From: Gottfriedia luciferensis
GTDB taxonomy: Bacteria > Bacillota > Bacilli > Bacillales > Bacillaceae_G
Assembly (NCBI RefSeq): GCF_001712755.1
Contig: NZ_MDKC01000011.1
Span: forward strand, 1 to 64,000
DNA length: 64,000 bases
Direction: 5' to 3'
The notes below the pieces were generated by a model. That model was not told the origin of the DNA, did not search any database, and was given only the letters and a program-made list of their open reading frames with translations. Position 1 is the first letter of the stretch. Every line of letters starts with the position of its first letter. Below, piece after piece: positions 35,891-45,470 of the stretch. A program made the translations under genes and the position numbers.

Positions 35891-37357
35891 ATGGAAAGAT
35901 TAGAGTCTTCCTTTACAAAGAATATACATAAAAATATTAAAATAGTTAAAGAACATTTATATAATTCTCCAGAATTATCGATACGAATTATAAAATTGAA
36001 TACAAATCCTAAATATTATGGTGCCCTTTTATATATTGACGGAATTGTGAATACAGAGTTGATAAGAGAAAGTATTATTGAACCATTACTTAATATTAGG
36101 GAAATAGATGAAGAGACAATTATGAGCACTATAGCTTTACAACATATTCGTTCAGAGTCAATTGAGGAAGTTACTTCTATTTCATCTACAGTTGATGGAA
36201 TTATTAGAGGAAAGACATTGGTCTTAGTAGACAGTAGCGAAAGTGGCATTCTTGTAGATACTGCTGAATGGCAACAACGTCCTATTGAGCAGAGTAACAG
36301 ACAGCGTAATATAGAAGGACCGTTAATCGCATTTTCGGAACAACTTAAAGGTAACTTAAATTTACTACATAATATGATCCCATCTCCTACGCTTATGGTA
36401 GAGAAAAGAAGCATTGGAAGAATAACAAAAACCGACGTTGCAATTGTATTTCTTACTGAAAGAGTTGATCAAAATGCGTTGAAGGAAGTCCGAAATCGAA
36501 TTGATTCATTACAGGTTGATTATGTACTTGAGTCAAGAGTAATCGAACAAGCAGTTTCAGGAAAACAACATACTTTATTTCCATTGAGTTTTAATACTGA
36601 ACTACCTGATTCTATTGCCGCTGCTTTGTATGAGGGAAGGATTGCAATTTTAGTAAATGGAACACCGACAGCAACCATCGTTCCGAATCTATTTATTCAA
36701 TATTTTCAACATCCAAGTGATTATTACTCAAAACTTATTAATGTAACTCGTTTACTCACATTTTTCTGTTTTTTTGTATCAATTCTTTTGCCGGGAATAT
36801 ATGTTGCAATCGCAAAATTTCATGAAAATTGGTTTTCAAAAAAAGTGATGAAACACTTCTTTTCTAATTCAGATACCTTTCTACCTTTTTGGCTTGAAAT
36901 TTTCCTTCTACTGATATTATTACAAATATTAGCAGTAGGTTCCTATAGAGTGTCAAAAGAATTATTAATCCTTGTTTCTTTAATCGCAACAGTTACAATT
37001 GGCACAACAGCCGTTGATGCAAAACTAATACATCCACTGAGTCTAATTATAATAGGAACAACATATCTTGCAAATACATTGATCACATACACAGCAATGA
37101 CCTTTACTATTAATGCTTTGAGATATATCTTTTTGTTTCTAGGGAGTTTATTTGGTATTTTGGGGATAGGTATTGGAATGTTGATTTTATTCATACATCT
37201 GGCTCGTCTGCGTTCAGTTGGAGTACCATATTTAGCACCTATTATTCCATTTAACTTAAATGAATTCAAAGATGTGTTTTTTAGAGGGGATTTACAAAAA
37301 TTGATTAATAGCACTCATAAATATCCACATGATGAATCAGATAAAACATCACGATAA
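35891..37357 (+). CDS. Orphan GerA-type spore germination protein, A subunit
   Basis: The 488-residue protein has a hydrophilic N-terminal domain (to about 285) with the family segment ALYEGRIAILVNGTPTATIV and a C-terminal domain with about five membrane helices. These are features of the GerA/GerK A-subunits of inner-membrane germinant receptors in spores. The membrane part is divergent: the P-P-E-E-REA-RLP motif seen in the copy at 54568 is degraded. No B or C subunit genes follow. It may pair with subunits encoded elsewhere or be a receptor remnant. TTAGGAG lies about eight bases before the ATG. Confidence 0.85.
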   Translation: MERLESSFTKNIHKNIKIVKEHLYNSPELSIRIIKLNTNPKYYGALLYIDGIVNTELIRESIIEPLLNIREIDEETIMSTIALQHIRSESIEEVTSISSTVDGIIRGKTLVLVDSSESGILVDTAEWQQRPIEQSNRQRNIEGPLIAFSEQLKGNLNLLHNMIPSPTLMVEKRSIGRITKTDVAIVFLTERVDQNALKEVRNRIDSLQVDYVLESRVIEQAVSGKQHTLFPLSFNTELPDSIAAALYEGRIAILVNGTPTATIVPNLFIQYFQHPSDYYSKLINVTRLLTFFCFFVSILLPGIYVAIAKFHENWFSKKVMKHFFSNSDTFLPFWLEIFLLLILLQILAVGSYRVSKELLILVSLIATVTIGTTAVDAKLIHPLSLIIIGTTYLANTLITYTAMTFTINALRYIFLFLGSLFGILGIGIGMLILFIHLARLRSVGVPYLAPIIPFNLNEFKDVFFRGDLQKLINSTHKYPHDESDKTSR

Positions 37358-37595
37358 AAATCACATGTATTACAGTTAATGCCGCATCCAAGTTCAATGA
37401 ATTTTCTTTTTATTTACGCTTTCTTCTTTCTTCAACTAGCGCATGAGTTAGCTGTCTACTTAATTATCACAAAACGGTCGCCTGATTTACTGGACATATT
37501 TGAAATGACCTATTCATAATTACTATCTAATACTCGTACTCTATATTTGACAGGGTGTGGTTCGCTGGTTCTATAACAGTTCGGATCATAAAGAA

Positions 37596-37634
37596 GAAAA
37601 AGCTCTTTTCTTAAACGGTTGAGCTTTTTCTTTG
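37596..37634. terminator. Hairpin between convergent genes
   Basis: AAAAAGCTC and GAGCTTTTT flank a 15-base loop with A and T runs on both sides, so it can serve either the orphan ger gene or the convergent LysR gene. The rest of 37358-37710 holds nothing recognised. Confidence 0.6.
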
Positions 37635-37710
37635 TCTTCATTTATTCCTCATGCACAAATTAGCACAGAAACTCCACGCTAATATTCGTCGGGCAGTATA
37701 ATGATGTTTA

Positions 37711-38619
37711 TTAACTTATATAGTATTCTAGTTCAGATTTAATAAACTTAATTAAGTGTTTCTCTATTTTTGAAGGAGTTCTATTCATTCCATGAATAAT
37801 TCCAAGTGTAACATTTATAGGTTCATAGTTGATAAGGTCAATTTCAACAATCTTGTTTTCAATAACATAAGGGTTACTTTTAGTAGCAAAATCTGGTGCA
37901 AAACCAATTGCAAATCCTTCTGAGATTAATCGTGATAATTCCTCCGTTTGATTTGATGAAAAAAGAATATTCATTTTTCCAAATTTAAGTTGGAAATTAT
38001 TAACAAACCAATTGATATAATCGCCATTGTATAATACCACCGTCTGCTGAAGTATTTCCTCGGGTGTTATTTTTTTCTTTTTAGCAAAAGGAGAATCACT
38101 ACTTACATAAACCTTTAGTTTGCCCTCAAGAATCCTTTCGAAATTTAAAAGCTCTATGTTTTTCAAAATATTCTCATATATGCATATAAGTCCGATTTCA
38201 GCTTTATTTTGTTGAACCACTTCAACTGTACGCTCAGTTATATTTTCTAAAATTTCAATGTTTAAATTTGAATATAAATTTTTAAATTCAATTAATGGTT
38301 TTAATAAATAAGTAAAGAAAGCAGGGATAGTAGAAACTCTTAGATTTCCAGAATGTACTTCTAGAATAATTCTTGCCTCTTCAATCATTTCTTCATATTT
38401 TAACAATACCTCATTTGCTTTATTTACAATTTTGGTTCCTTCATGTGATAGAACAACCCCATAGCGAGAGCGATTGAAAATTTTTATTCCCAATTCATCT
38501 TCTATTTTTTTTATATCCTGACTAATACCAGATTGGGTTATATGAAGATTTTGACCAGCAATAGAAAAAGACCCAGTTTTAGCGACTTCAGAAAGAATTT
38601 TAAGTTTTTGAATGTGCAT
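37711..38619 (-). CDS. LysR-family regulator of the alkyl sulfatase cluster
   Basis: The 302-residue protein has an N-terminal winged helix (EVAKTGSFSIAGQNL, ITQSGISQDI) and an effector domain with VVLYNGDYINWFVNNFQ. It is transcribed divergently from the aldehyde dehydrogenase at 38914, the usual arrangement of a LysR activator with its target operon. The effector is therefore probably an alkyl sulfate or one of its products; this is inference. It is paralogous to the LysR at 20442. A GGGTGG sequence lies nine bases before the ATG. Confidence 0.88.
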   Translation of the reverse strand: MHIQKLKILSEVAKTGSFSIAGQNLHITQSGISQDIKKIEDELGIKIFNRSRYGVVLSHEGTKIVNKANEVLLKYEEMIEEARIILEVHSGNLRVSTIPAFFTYLLKPLIEFKNLYSNLNIEILENITERTVEVVQQNKAEIGLICIYENILKNIELLNFERILEGKLKVYVSSDSPFAKKKKITPEEILQQTVVLYNGDYINWFVNNFQLKFGKMNILFSSNQTEELSRLISEGFAIGFAPDFATKSNPYVIENKIVEIDLINYEPINVTLGIIHGMNRTPSKIEKHLIKFIKSELEYYIS

Positions 38620-38829
38620 ATGGTGACCACCCTTTTAAAAAGATTACTATATTAGAAAAAAGTTTGGATAATAGAAACCTCTAATTTTAGATATTAAAAA
38701 ATATGATCAAGGTATTACAAATCGTAATTTTACTTAGTGAAAATGAAGTTATACAATTATTTCAGATAATTCTTAATTTTTAAATTAAGACAAGTCCTTA
38801 ATGTTATTTTCTAAAAATTTGTTGTGATT

Positions 38830-38843
38830 TGCAAGCGTTTTCT
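38830..38843 (+). promoter_or_regulatory. Candidate cre site (catabolite repression)
   Basis: TGCAAGCGTTTTCT matches the CcpA operator consensus TGNAANCGNTNNCA except at the final base. It sits in the divergent region between the LysR gene and the aldehyde dehydrogenase operon. Confidence 0.45.
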
Positions 38844-38858
38844 TTAAAAGGAGGTCAG

Positions 38859-38885
38859 ATGTTACTAGAGTTCCTACTTAACTAA
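38859..38885 (+). CDS. Possible leader peptide before the aldehyde dehydrogenase
   Basis: An eight-codon ORF (MLLEFLLN) follows a perfect AAAGGAGGT site and stops 28 bases before the dehydrogenase ATG, which has its own AGGAGG. It could be a translated leader of the operon, or chance. Confidence 0.25.
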   Translation: MLLEFLLN

Positions 38886-38913
38886 TTAAATAACTATTTT
38901 AGGAGGTTTTTAA

Positions 38914-40431
38914 ATGCAAACGACTCAAAAATTATTGGAATTTCCTCTTTATATTGATGGTCAATGGACATCTGCAAAAAGTGGTGAAACGTTTAGTGTG
39001 AAAAATCCAGCAACAGGGGAAGTTGTCGCTCAAGTAGCTAAAGCTGGAAGAGAAGATACCGAAGCAGCTATTACTTCTGCTCGTAATGCCTTTGATTCAG
39101 GAGTTTGGTCAAAGAAATCACCTAGAGAAAGAGCTCAAATCTTAATTAATTTTGGGAATAAAATTGTTGAACATTCTCATGAACTTGCATTCTTGGAATC
39201 TGTTAGTTCGGGAGCTACGGTAAGACGAATCTCAAATTTGGATATTCTATATTTAGTAGATCTACTTCAGCAAACAGCGAAATTTACAGTTGAGTATCCA
39301 TTTGTTGAATCTTTGCCAGTACTACCTTTTCCAGGACCTAGTAACAATCAAGTATGGAGAGAAGGCGTTGGTGTTGTAGCTGCAATTACACCATGGAATC
39401 TACCGATGCTGTTAGCAATGTGGAAAATTGCACCTGCGCTTGCGATGGGGAATTCAATTATTGTTAAACCAGCGTCAAATACTCCTCTTTCCACTTTGAA
39501 ACTAGCAGAATTAGCAACTGAAGCTGGAATCCCGCCAGGAGTTTTCAATGTTGTTTCAGGACCTGGAGCTACTGTTGGCGAAGTGCTAGCAACTCATCCA
39601 CAAGTAGATAAAGTAGCATTTACGGGATCTACTGAAGTTGGAAGACGGATTATGGAGTTAGCATCTGGAACAGTTAAAAGAGTCACTCTAGAATTAGGAG
39701 GAAAATCACCATCGATCGTATTACCTGATGCTGATTTAGATATTGTTATTCCAGGTAGTTTATTCGGTTTCTGTCTTCACTCTGGACAACTATGTGAATC
39801 AGGTACGCGCCTTTTAGTACATGATTCGATCTATGATGAAGTAGTTGACCGTTTAGTGAATTTGGCTTCTTCAATTACGATTGGAAACCAGCTTGATATG
39901 ACGACAGGAATGGGGCCAATGGCTTCAGAACAACAATTAGAAACTGTTTTATCTTATATTGATGCAGGAATCCAAGAAGGAGCTCGTTTAGTTTGTGGTG
40001 GCAAACGTTTAACGGGTAAGAGATATGATAATGGATATTTTGTTGAACCAACGATTTTCGCGGATGTACATAATAAAATGAAAATCGCTCAAGAAGAGAT
40101 CTTTGGTCCTGTTCTTTGTGTCATTCGATATTCGACGATTGAAGAAGCGATTGACATTGCGAATGATACGATTTATGGCTTAGCTGCAGGTATTTGGTCT
40201 AAAGATGTAAATAAAGCACTTCAAATATCAAAAGAATTAAAGGCGGGAACAGTCTGGATCAATGACTGGCATATGTTAAGAAGCGACGCACCATTTGGAG
40301 GATATAAACAAAGTGGATTTGGTCGTGAGCTTGGTCGATATGCATTAGACGAGTACACGCAAGTAAAACATGTTCATTGCTCACTTACTCCTGAATTAAG
40401 TCAAAAACCATGGTATGGCATCTTATTATAA
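38914..40431 (+). CDS. NAD-dependent aldehyde dehydrogenase
   Basis: The 505-residue classical aldehyde dehydrogenase has ITPWNLPMLLAMWK, FTGSTEVGRRIM, the catalytic Glu in TLELGGKSP and the catalytic Cys in SGQLCESGTR. It lies first in the cluster with an alcohol dehydrogenase, an acyl-CoA ligase and an alkyl sulfatase. A role in oxidising the fatty aldehyde formed from a primary alcohol is the natural reading. AGGAGG lies eight bases before ATG. The C-terminal end (TPELSQKPWYGILL) is slightly extended compared with many relatives. Confidence 0.93.
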   Translation: MQTTQKLLEFPLYIDGQWTSAKSGETFSVKNPATGEVVAQVAKAGREDTEAAITSARNAFDSGVWSKKSPRERAQILINFGNKIVEHSHELAFLESVSSGATVRRISNLDILYLVDLLQQTAKFTVEYPFVESLPVLPFPGPSNNQVWREGVGVVAAITPWNLPMLLAMWKIAPALAMGNSIIVKPASNTPLSTLKLAELATEAGIPPGVFNVVSGPGATVGEVLATHPQVDKVAFTGSTEVGRRIMELASGTVKRVTLELGGKSPSIVLPDADLDIVIPGSLFGFCLHSGQLCESGTRLLVHDSIYDEVVDRLVNLASSITIGNQLDMTTGMGPMASEQQLETVLSYIDAGIQEGARLVCGGKRLTGKRYDNGYFVEPTIFADVHNKMKIAQEEIFGPVLCVIRYSTIEEAIDIANDTIYGLAAGIWSKDVNKALQISKELKAGTVWINDWHMLRSDAPFGGYKQSGFGRELGRYALDEYTQVKHVHCSLTPELSQKPWYGILL

Positions 40432-40510
40432 AAAATTTTTTTTTAAAAATAGATATCGTTTTATTTTAAAACGATTTAAAAAACTTTAATAGAAAAGAGA
40501 AGGTGATCTA

Positions 40511-41719
40511 ATGATAACATCATTTTTTCAGTTTTCAGTTCGAACAGTTGTAAACAGTGGAGCTGGCGCACGCTCTTTGTTACCTGAAATGATTAAAGGC
40601 CTTGGTGGTAAAAGAGCTGTTCTTTATGTTGATAAAGGAATAACACAAGCAGGAATTACAGATAAAATTAAGGAGTTATTTGAGACAATACCTAGCGATG
40701 TACAGTTAGTAGGTGTTTTTGAGGATATAGAACAGGATGCTAAAGGTGAAATCATTAACCGCGGTGCTAAGTTCTATAAAGAATGTAATGGAGATGCATT
40801 AATTGCTGTTGGTGGTGGAAGTGTTTTAGATACAGTAAAAGCAATTAAATGGATGCTACATAATAAAGTTCATGACATTCGTGAAGAACTTCTTGTAGGA
40901 AATGTAATGGAATTTTGGCCAAAAGCTCAGTATATCCCGATTCCACACGTTGCAATTGCAACAACTGCTGGTACTGGAGCGGAGGTTTCACCAATCGCTG
41001 TAGTATTCAATGAAAAGGTCGGAATTAAAACGAATATCCTAAACACATTTATAAGCCCTGATATGGCGATATTAGATCCAGAACTTACAGTTGGTTTACC
41101 ACCAAAAATTACTGCATTTACAGGATTTGATGCATTAACTCATGCAATTGAAGCTTATTTTTCACCTCAAGCGAATCCAATGACAGACGCATACGCACTT
41201 CAATCAATTCGAATGATTGTAGAAAATTTGTCTACAGCTGTTCATGATGGGGAAAATCTTGCATCGCGATCTAATATGTTAATGGCTAGTGCAATGGCAA
41301 TTTCTGCTTTCAGTCTTTCTGTTAATGCGATTCCAGTTCACAATTTAGCACATGTATTTGGAGCAAAATTCGGAATTCCACATGGACTAGCAAATGCTGT
41401 GCTATTGCCAAATGTAATGGAATCACTTGTACCATATTATTTAAAACGAATTCATGGATTTGCGGAAGCGTTAGGTCTAAAGAATTTACCGGAAAGCCCA
41501 GAAGCATGTCTGGCGGAAGTTGTGTTATTCATTCGTAATCTCCGCGAAAAAGTTGGCCTGGCAAGTACGTTTGCTGACTTTGAGGTGAATGTGGAAAATA
41601 TGGCGTATATTGTAGCACTAGTTCATAGTGATCCTTGTGGAATTTTCTTCAAAATACCACCTGAAATAATTGCGAAAATTTCAAATGAAGTTGTAGGCTC
41701 TGGTTTAGTGATTTCGTGA
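40511..41719 (+). CDS. Iron-containing alcohol dehydrogenase
   Basis: The 402-residue group III alcohol dehydrogenase has the NAD-binding GGGSVLDTVKA and TTAGTGAEVSP. Metal ligand histidines are seen in DALTHAIEAY and HNLAHVFGAKFGIPHGLAN. In this cluster it would oxidise the fatty alcohol released by the sulfatase to an aldehyde for the dehydrogenase just upstream. GAAGGTG lies before the ATG. The gap to the next gene (137 bases) holds a hairpin. Confidence 0.93.
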   Translation: MITSFFQFSVRTVVNSGAGARSLLPEMIKGLGGKRAVLYVDKGITQAGITDKIKELFETIPSDVQLVGVFEDIEQDAKGEIINRGAKFYKECNGDALIAVGGGSVLDTVKAIKWMLHNKVHDIREELLVGNVMEFWPKAQYIPIPHVAIATTAGTGAEVSPIAVVFNEKVGIKTNILNTFISPDMAILDPELTVGLPPKITAFTGFDALTHAIEAYFSPQANPMTDAYALQSIRMIVENLSTAVHDGENLASRSNMLMASAMAISAFSLSVNAIPVHNLAHVFGAKFGIPHGLANAVLLPNVMESLVPYYLKRIHGFAEALGLKNLPESPEACLAEVVLFIRNLREKVGLASTFADFEVNVENMAYIVALVHSDPCGIFFKIPPEIIAKISNEVVGSGLVIS

Positions 41720-41737
41720 TTTTAATCAAAGTTAACG

Positions 41738-41765
41738 GGCACCGTCAAAATTGATGATGGTGCCT
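41738..41765 (+). other. Hairpin between alcohol dehydrogenase and ligase genes
   Basis: GGCACCGTCA pairs with TGATGGTGCC (one G-T pair) around a seven-base loop. No clear T run follows, so termination would be weak. A promoter for the ligase and sulfatase genes may lie just downstream. Confidence 0.5.
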
Positions 41766-41856
41766 CAACTATATTCATATTGATGGTACTACTTGAGTAA
41801 TCAATTGCTCTTTTTGTTTCTCGACACTACATCCTACTATTTCAGGAGGCTTAGTA

Positions 41857-43371
41857 ATGAGTTTGAATTTATATGAAAGTTTAAAAAAAAGTGCAGAGAA
41901 ATTCCCAAATCATAATGCAATTACATTTAAAAATAAAAATATTAAGTATAGTGTATTACTTTCTCAAGTTGAATGCGTAGCATCTAAATTAATACATGAT
42001 GGAGTAAAAAAAGGTGATAGAGTAGCCTTGATATTAGGGAATTGTCCGGAATTTGTCACTGCTTATTATGGGATTCTACGTGCAGGTGGCGTAGTTATTC
42101 CTATAAATCCAATCTTTACCAAAGACGAAATCCTATTTATATTATCGAACAGCGAAGCAAAGGCTGTCATTGCGGATTCTACTATGGATTCAATCATTGA
42201 TACTCTTAAAGTAGAGATAAAACAGATTGAAATAATGTACTATGTGGAATCGAACAAAGCTGAGCTTAGTTGGTGGAAGTTGCTTGATACGAAGTCAAAT
42301 GGTAATGAATATCCGCTAATTACAGAAGATGATCTTGCTGTCATTTTATATACGTCTGGGACAACCGGTAAACCAAAAGGCGCAATGTTGTCTCATCGCA
42401 ATTTAGTTTCAAATGCCCGATCAATTGTTGAATTGGTGGAGTTTAACAAAAATGATCGTATTTTAGCTGTTCTTCCAATGTTCCATGTATTCTGTTTGTC
42501 AATCTGTATAAATGCACCAATCATTTGTGGGGCAAATATAGTAATTGTTCCAAGATTCAGTCCTAGTGAAGTCATGAATACAATCTTTAATGAGCAAGTG
42601 ACATTATTTGCTGGTGTTCCAACGATGTATAACTTTTTATTGCAATTAAAAGAATATTCAGCTGAGTATTTCACATCGATCCGTGCATGTTTTTCAGGTG
42701 GAGCATCATTGCCTATTGAATTACTACAGAGGTTTGAAGAAAAATATAAGACGATTGTTATCGAAGGGTTTGGTCTTTCAGAAACAGCTCCTGTAACGGC
42801 ATTTAATCCGTTAAAAGGGGAAAGGAAATTTGGTTCTGTTGGAGTAAATATTCCTGGAGTATTAAATAAGGTTGTTGATAAAAATGGATTTGAAGTTCCA
42901 AGAGGAGAAATAGGTGAACTAATTGTAAAAGGTCCGAATGTAATGATTGGGTATCTTGGTATGCCTGAAGAAACAGCTAAGGTTATTAAAAATGATTGGT
43001 TTTATACTGGTGACTTAGCAAAGATGGATAACGATGGTTATATCTATATTGTTGATCGAATAAAGGACATGATTATTGTTGGTGGTTATAATGTTTATCC
43101 AAGAGAAGTAGAGGAAGTAATTTATCAACATCCAGCGATTGTTGAAGTAGCAGTAATTGGAATTCCTGATAAGGATTACGGACAAATCGTAAAAGCTTTC
43201 GTTGTGTCTGAAGAAGAATCCATAACGATGGATGACATTTTGCATTTTTGCAAAGACAAACTAGCAAAGTACAAACTACCAAAACAAATCGAATTTATGA
43301 ATAAATTACCAAAAAATAGTACAGGGAAAATAGTAAAGAGAGCTTTAAATGTAGAACAAATGGAAGTTTAA
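41857..43371 (+). CDS. Fatty acyl-CoA synthetase, AMP-forming
   Basis: The 504-residue adenylate-forming ligase has the P-loop YTSGTTGKPKGAMLSHRN, the GFGLSETAP motif and the YTGDLAKMDNDGYIYIVDR hinge region. The C-terminal catalytic lysine is in NSTGKIVKR. Length and GYNVYPREVEEVIY favour a medium- or long-chain acyl-CoA ligase. It would activate the fatty acid produced by the aldehyde dehydrogenase so that it can enter beta-oxidation. AGGAGG lies before the ATG. The sulfatase follows after 60 bases. Confidence 0.92.
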   Translation: MSLNLYESLKKSAEKFPNHNAITFKNKNIKYSVLLSQVECVASKLIHDGVKKGDRVALILGNCPEFVTAYYGILRAGGVVIPINPIFTKDEILFILSNSEAKAVIADSTMDSIIDTLKVEIKQIEIMYYVESNKAELSWWKLLDTKSNGNEYPLITEDDLAVILYTSGTTGKPKGAMLSHRNLVSNARSIVELVEFNKNDRILAVLPMFHVFCLSICINAPIICGANIVIVPRFSPSEVMNTIFNEQVTLFAGVPTMYNFLLQLKEYSAEYFTSIRACFSGGASLPIELLQRFEEKYKTIVIEGFGLSETAPVTAFNPLKGERKFGSVGVNIPGVLNKVVDKNGFEVPRGEIGELIVKGPNVMIGYLGMPEETAKVIKNDWFYTGDLAKMDNDGYIYIVDRIKDMIIVGGYNVYPREVEEVIYQHPAIVEVAVIGIPDKDYGQIVKAFVVSEEESITMDDILHFCKDKLAKYKLPKQIEFMNKLPKNSTGKIVKRALNVEQMEV

Positions 43372-43431
43372 TAGTTTAAAAGAAAAATTCTTGATAAGCC
43401 TTTTTATATTTAACAATTCATGGAGGTTCTT

Positions 43432-45336
43432 ATGACAAATAAAGTACTAACACAATCAAAATCTGCAACTTCTATTACAAAAGATGCTAATTTAGCAGTT
43501 TATAATACTCTAAATTTTGATGATCGACAGGACTTCATTGATGCAAATAGAGGATTTATTGCACCACTAGACACAAAGATTATTAAAAATGATTCTGGTG
43601 AAGTTGTTTGGGACATAGAACAGCTGGACTATCTAAATGGCACTGCACCTGAGACTGTTAATCCGAGTTTATGGAGGAACGCGCAATTACAGGCTATATC
43701 TGGTTTGTTTGAAGTTGTAGAAGGAGTATATCAAGTCCGTGGACAATCGATGGTTACTAACTTTTTTATTGAAGGAAAAAATGGCGTGATTGTCGTTGAT
43801 GCGTTAGGAAGTAATGAATCTGCTGAAGCTGCAATGGAATTGTATTATAAACATAGACCACAAAAGCCAGTAACAGCCATAATAATAAGCCAAAGTCATG
43901 CTGATCATTTTGGTGGTATTCAAGCAGTCCTAAAATATGCAGAAAGTCCAAATATCCCAATCGTTGTTCCTCAATATTTTACAAATGAAGCGTTAAGTGA
44001 AAATGTACTTTTAGGTACGATCATGACGCGTAGGGCAGAGTATCAGTTTGGTAAAAATTTATCAGATGGCGCACAAGGCTCTGTATCTGTAGGTATTGGG
44101 CCCACAATGACATCAGGTAAGACAAGTTTTGTGTTACCAAATGTTGAAATAGAAAACGAAATCCAATTAATGGAAATCGATGGTGTAACATTTAAATTTT
44201 TATTAACGCCAAACACTGAAGCACCAGCTGAAATGCATTTTTATATTAGAGATTACAAAGTATTATTCGTATCTGAGAACGCAAATAAATTGATGCATCA
44301 AATTTATACAGTACGAGGTGCAAAAACCCGAGATGCTTTACTTTGGGCGAATGCTCTCGATAAAACAATCGATCTATTTGAAACAGAAGATATCGATGCA
44401 TTACTGATGATTCATGCTTGGCCAGTTTGGGAGAAAAATAATGTAATAGAACATTTAAAACTTCAACGTGATTTATATAAATATATGCACGATCAGACAG
44501 TGCGTTTAGCAAATCTCGGTTATACAATGGATGAAATAGCCGAGACGATTAAACTTCCAAAAGAATTAGATACATATTGGGGTAATCGTGGATATTATGG
44601 TACGTTAAAGCATAATTCAAAAGGTGTCTACAATTATTATTTAGGCTTTTATAGTGCTCATCCTTCCGATTTAGATCCATTGCCGCAAGTGGAAGCAGGT
44701 CGAAAATATGTAGAATATATGGGCGGAGCAGCAAATGTTTTGGGACAAGCTAAAGTTGACTTTGAAAATGGTGAATATCGCTGGGTAGCTCAAGTGTTAA
44801 AACACGTCGTAATGGCTGAACCAGAAAATTCAGAAGCTAAAAATCTATTAGCTGATACATTTGAACAATTAGGATATCAAGCAGAGTCAGCTAATTGGCG
44901 CAATATTTATCTTGTTGGCGCTTTTGAACTAAGAAATGGAATTTATAAAGATAATTCTCCATTAGATGTATCTGAAGTTATAAAAAATATGCCAGTAAAT
45001 GAATTCTTAAAACTAGTAGCTGTTAAATTAAATGGTCCAAAAGCAGAAGGTAAAAAAATAACAATCAATATAACATTATCAAACACTAACAAAGAATATA
45101 CGATTTGTTTAGAGAACTCTGTTTTGTTTTTTAAAGAAAATAAATTAGCTGTTAAAGCAGATGTTTCTTTAGTAATTGATCAAATGACATTTTACGGAAT
45201 TGTTCTAGGTTTACTCTCAATAGAACAAGGAGTAGCTGTAGGTAAAATAAATATTTCAGGTAACCATACAAAAATGAATGAATTTTTATCACTTTTAGAT
45301 GAATTCGATCGTTATATGAATATCGTCATTCCCTAA
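43432..45336 (+). CDS. Metallo-beta-lactamase-fold alkyl sulfatase (SdsA/BDS1-like)
   Basis: From ATG 43432 (GGAGG six bases upstream; the ATG at 43420 overlaps that site) the protein has 634 residues. The zinc-binding SQSHADHFGG (His156, Asp158, His159) marks the metallo-beta-lactamase fold. A second MBL segment holds NTEAPAEMHFYI. A helical dimerisation part carries GRKYVEYMGGA, and the C-terminal SCP2-like domain contains VKLNGPKAEGKKITINI. This is the exact architecture of Pseudomonas SdsA1. It cleaves primary alkyl sulfates such as dodecyl sulfate to alcohol and sulfate. No signal peptide is seen, so uptake would be needed, perhaps through the next gene. Confidence 0.93.
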   Translation: MTNKVLTQSKSATSITKDANLAVYNTLNFDDRQDFIDANRGFIAPLDTKIIKNDSGEVVWDIEQLDYLNGTAPETVNPSLWRNAQLQAISGLFEVVEGVYQVRGQSMVTNFFIEGKNGVIVVDALGSNESAEAAMELYYKHRPQKPVTAIIISQSHADHFGGIQAVLKYAESPNIPIVVPQYFTNEALSENVLLGTIMTRRAEYQFGKNLSDGAQGSVSVGIGPTMTSGKTSFVLPNVEIENEIQLMEIDGVTFKFLLTPNTEAPAEMHFYIRDYKVLFVSENANKLMHQIYTVRGAKTRDALLWANALDKTIDLFETEDIDALLMIHAWPVWEKNNVIEHLKLQRDLYKYMHDQTVRLANLGYTMDEIAETIKLPKELDTYWGNRGYYGTLKHNSKGVYNYYLGFYSAHPSDLDPLPQVEAGRKYVEYMGGAANVLGQAKVDFENGEYRWVAQVLKHVVMAEPENSEAKNLLADTFEQLGYQAESANWRNIYLVGAFELRNGIYKDNSPLDVSEVIKNMPVNEFLKLVAVKLNGPKAEGKKITINITLSNTNKEYTICLENSVLFFKENKLAVKADVSLVIDQMTFYGIVLGLLSIEQGVAVGKINISGNHTKMNEFLSLLDEFDRYMNIVIP

Positions 45337-45352
45337 ATAATAGTGAAAAATA

Positions 45353-45404
45353 AGCACCTGCTTAATTATGCTTAGCATAAAAAAGACTAGCAGGTGCTCT
45401 TTTC
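45353..45404 (+). terminator. Terminator after the alkyl sulfatase
   Basis: AGCACCTGCT pairs with AGCAGGTGCT; a smaller ATGCTTAGCAT hairpin sits in the loop. CTTTTCT follows, so termination may be partial. Confidence 0.7.
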
Positions 45405-45470
45405 TAAAAGTCTGAATGTAATCCTTTTAATTGGAAAAAGCTTTGAATTTTACGAGAGGCAGGAGCTTTG

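Noticed and set aside
36016-36414. 132-codon antisense frame inside the orphan ger gene, and similar antisense frames (17203-17508, 31290-31625)
   Set aside because: They lie opposite well-supported genes, lack ribosome sites and follow from codon bias on the other strand.
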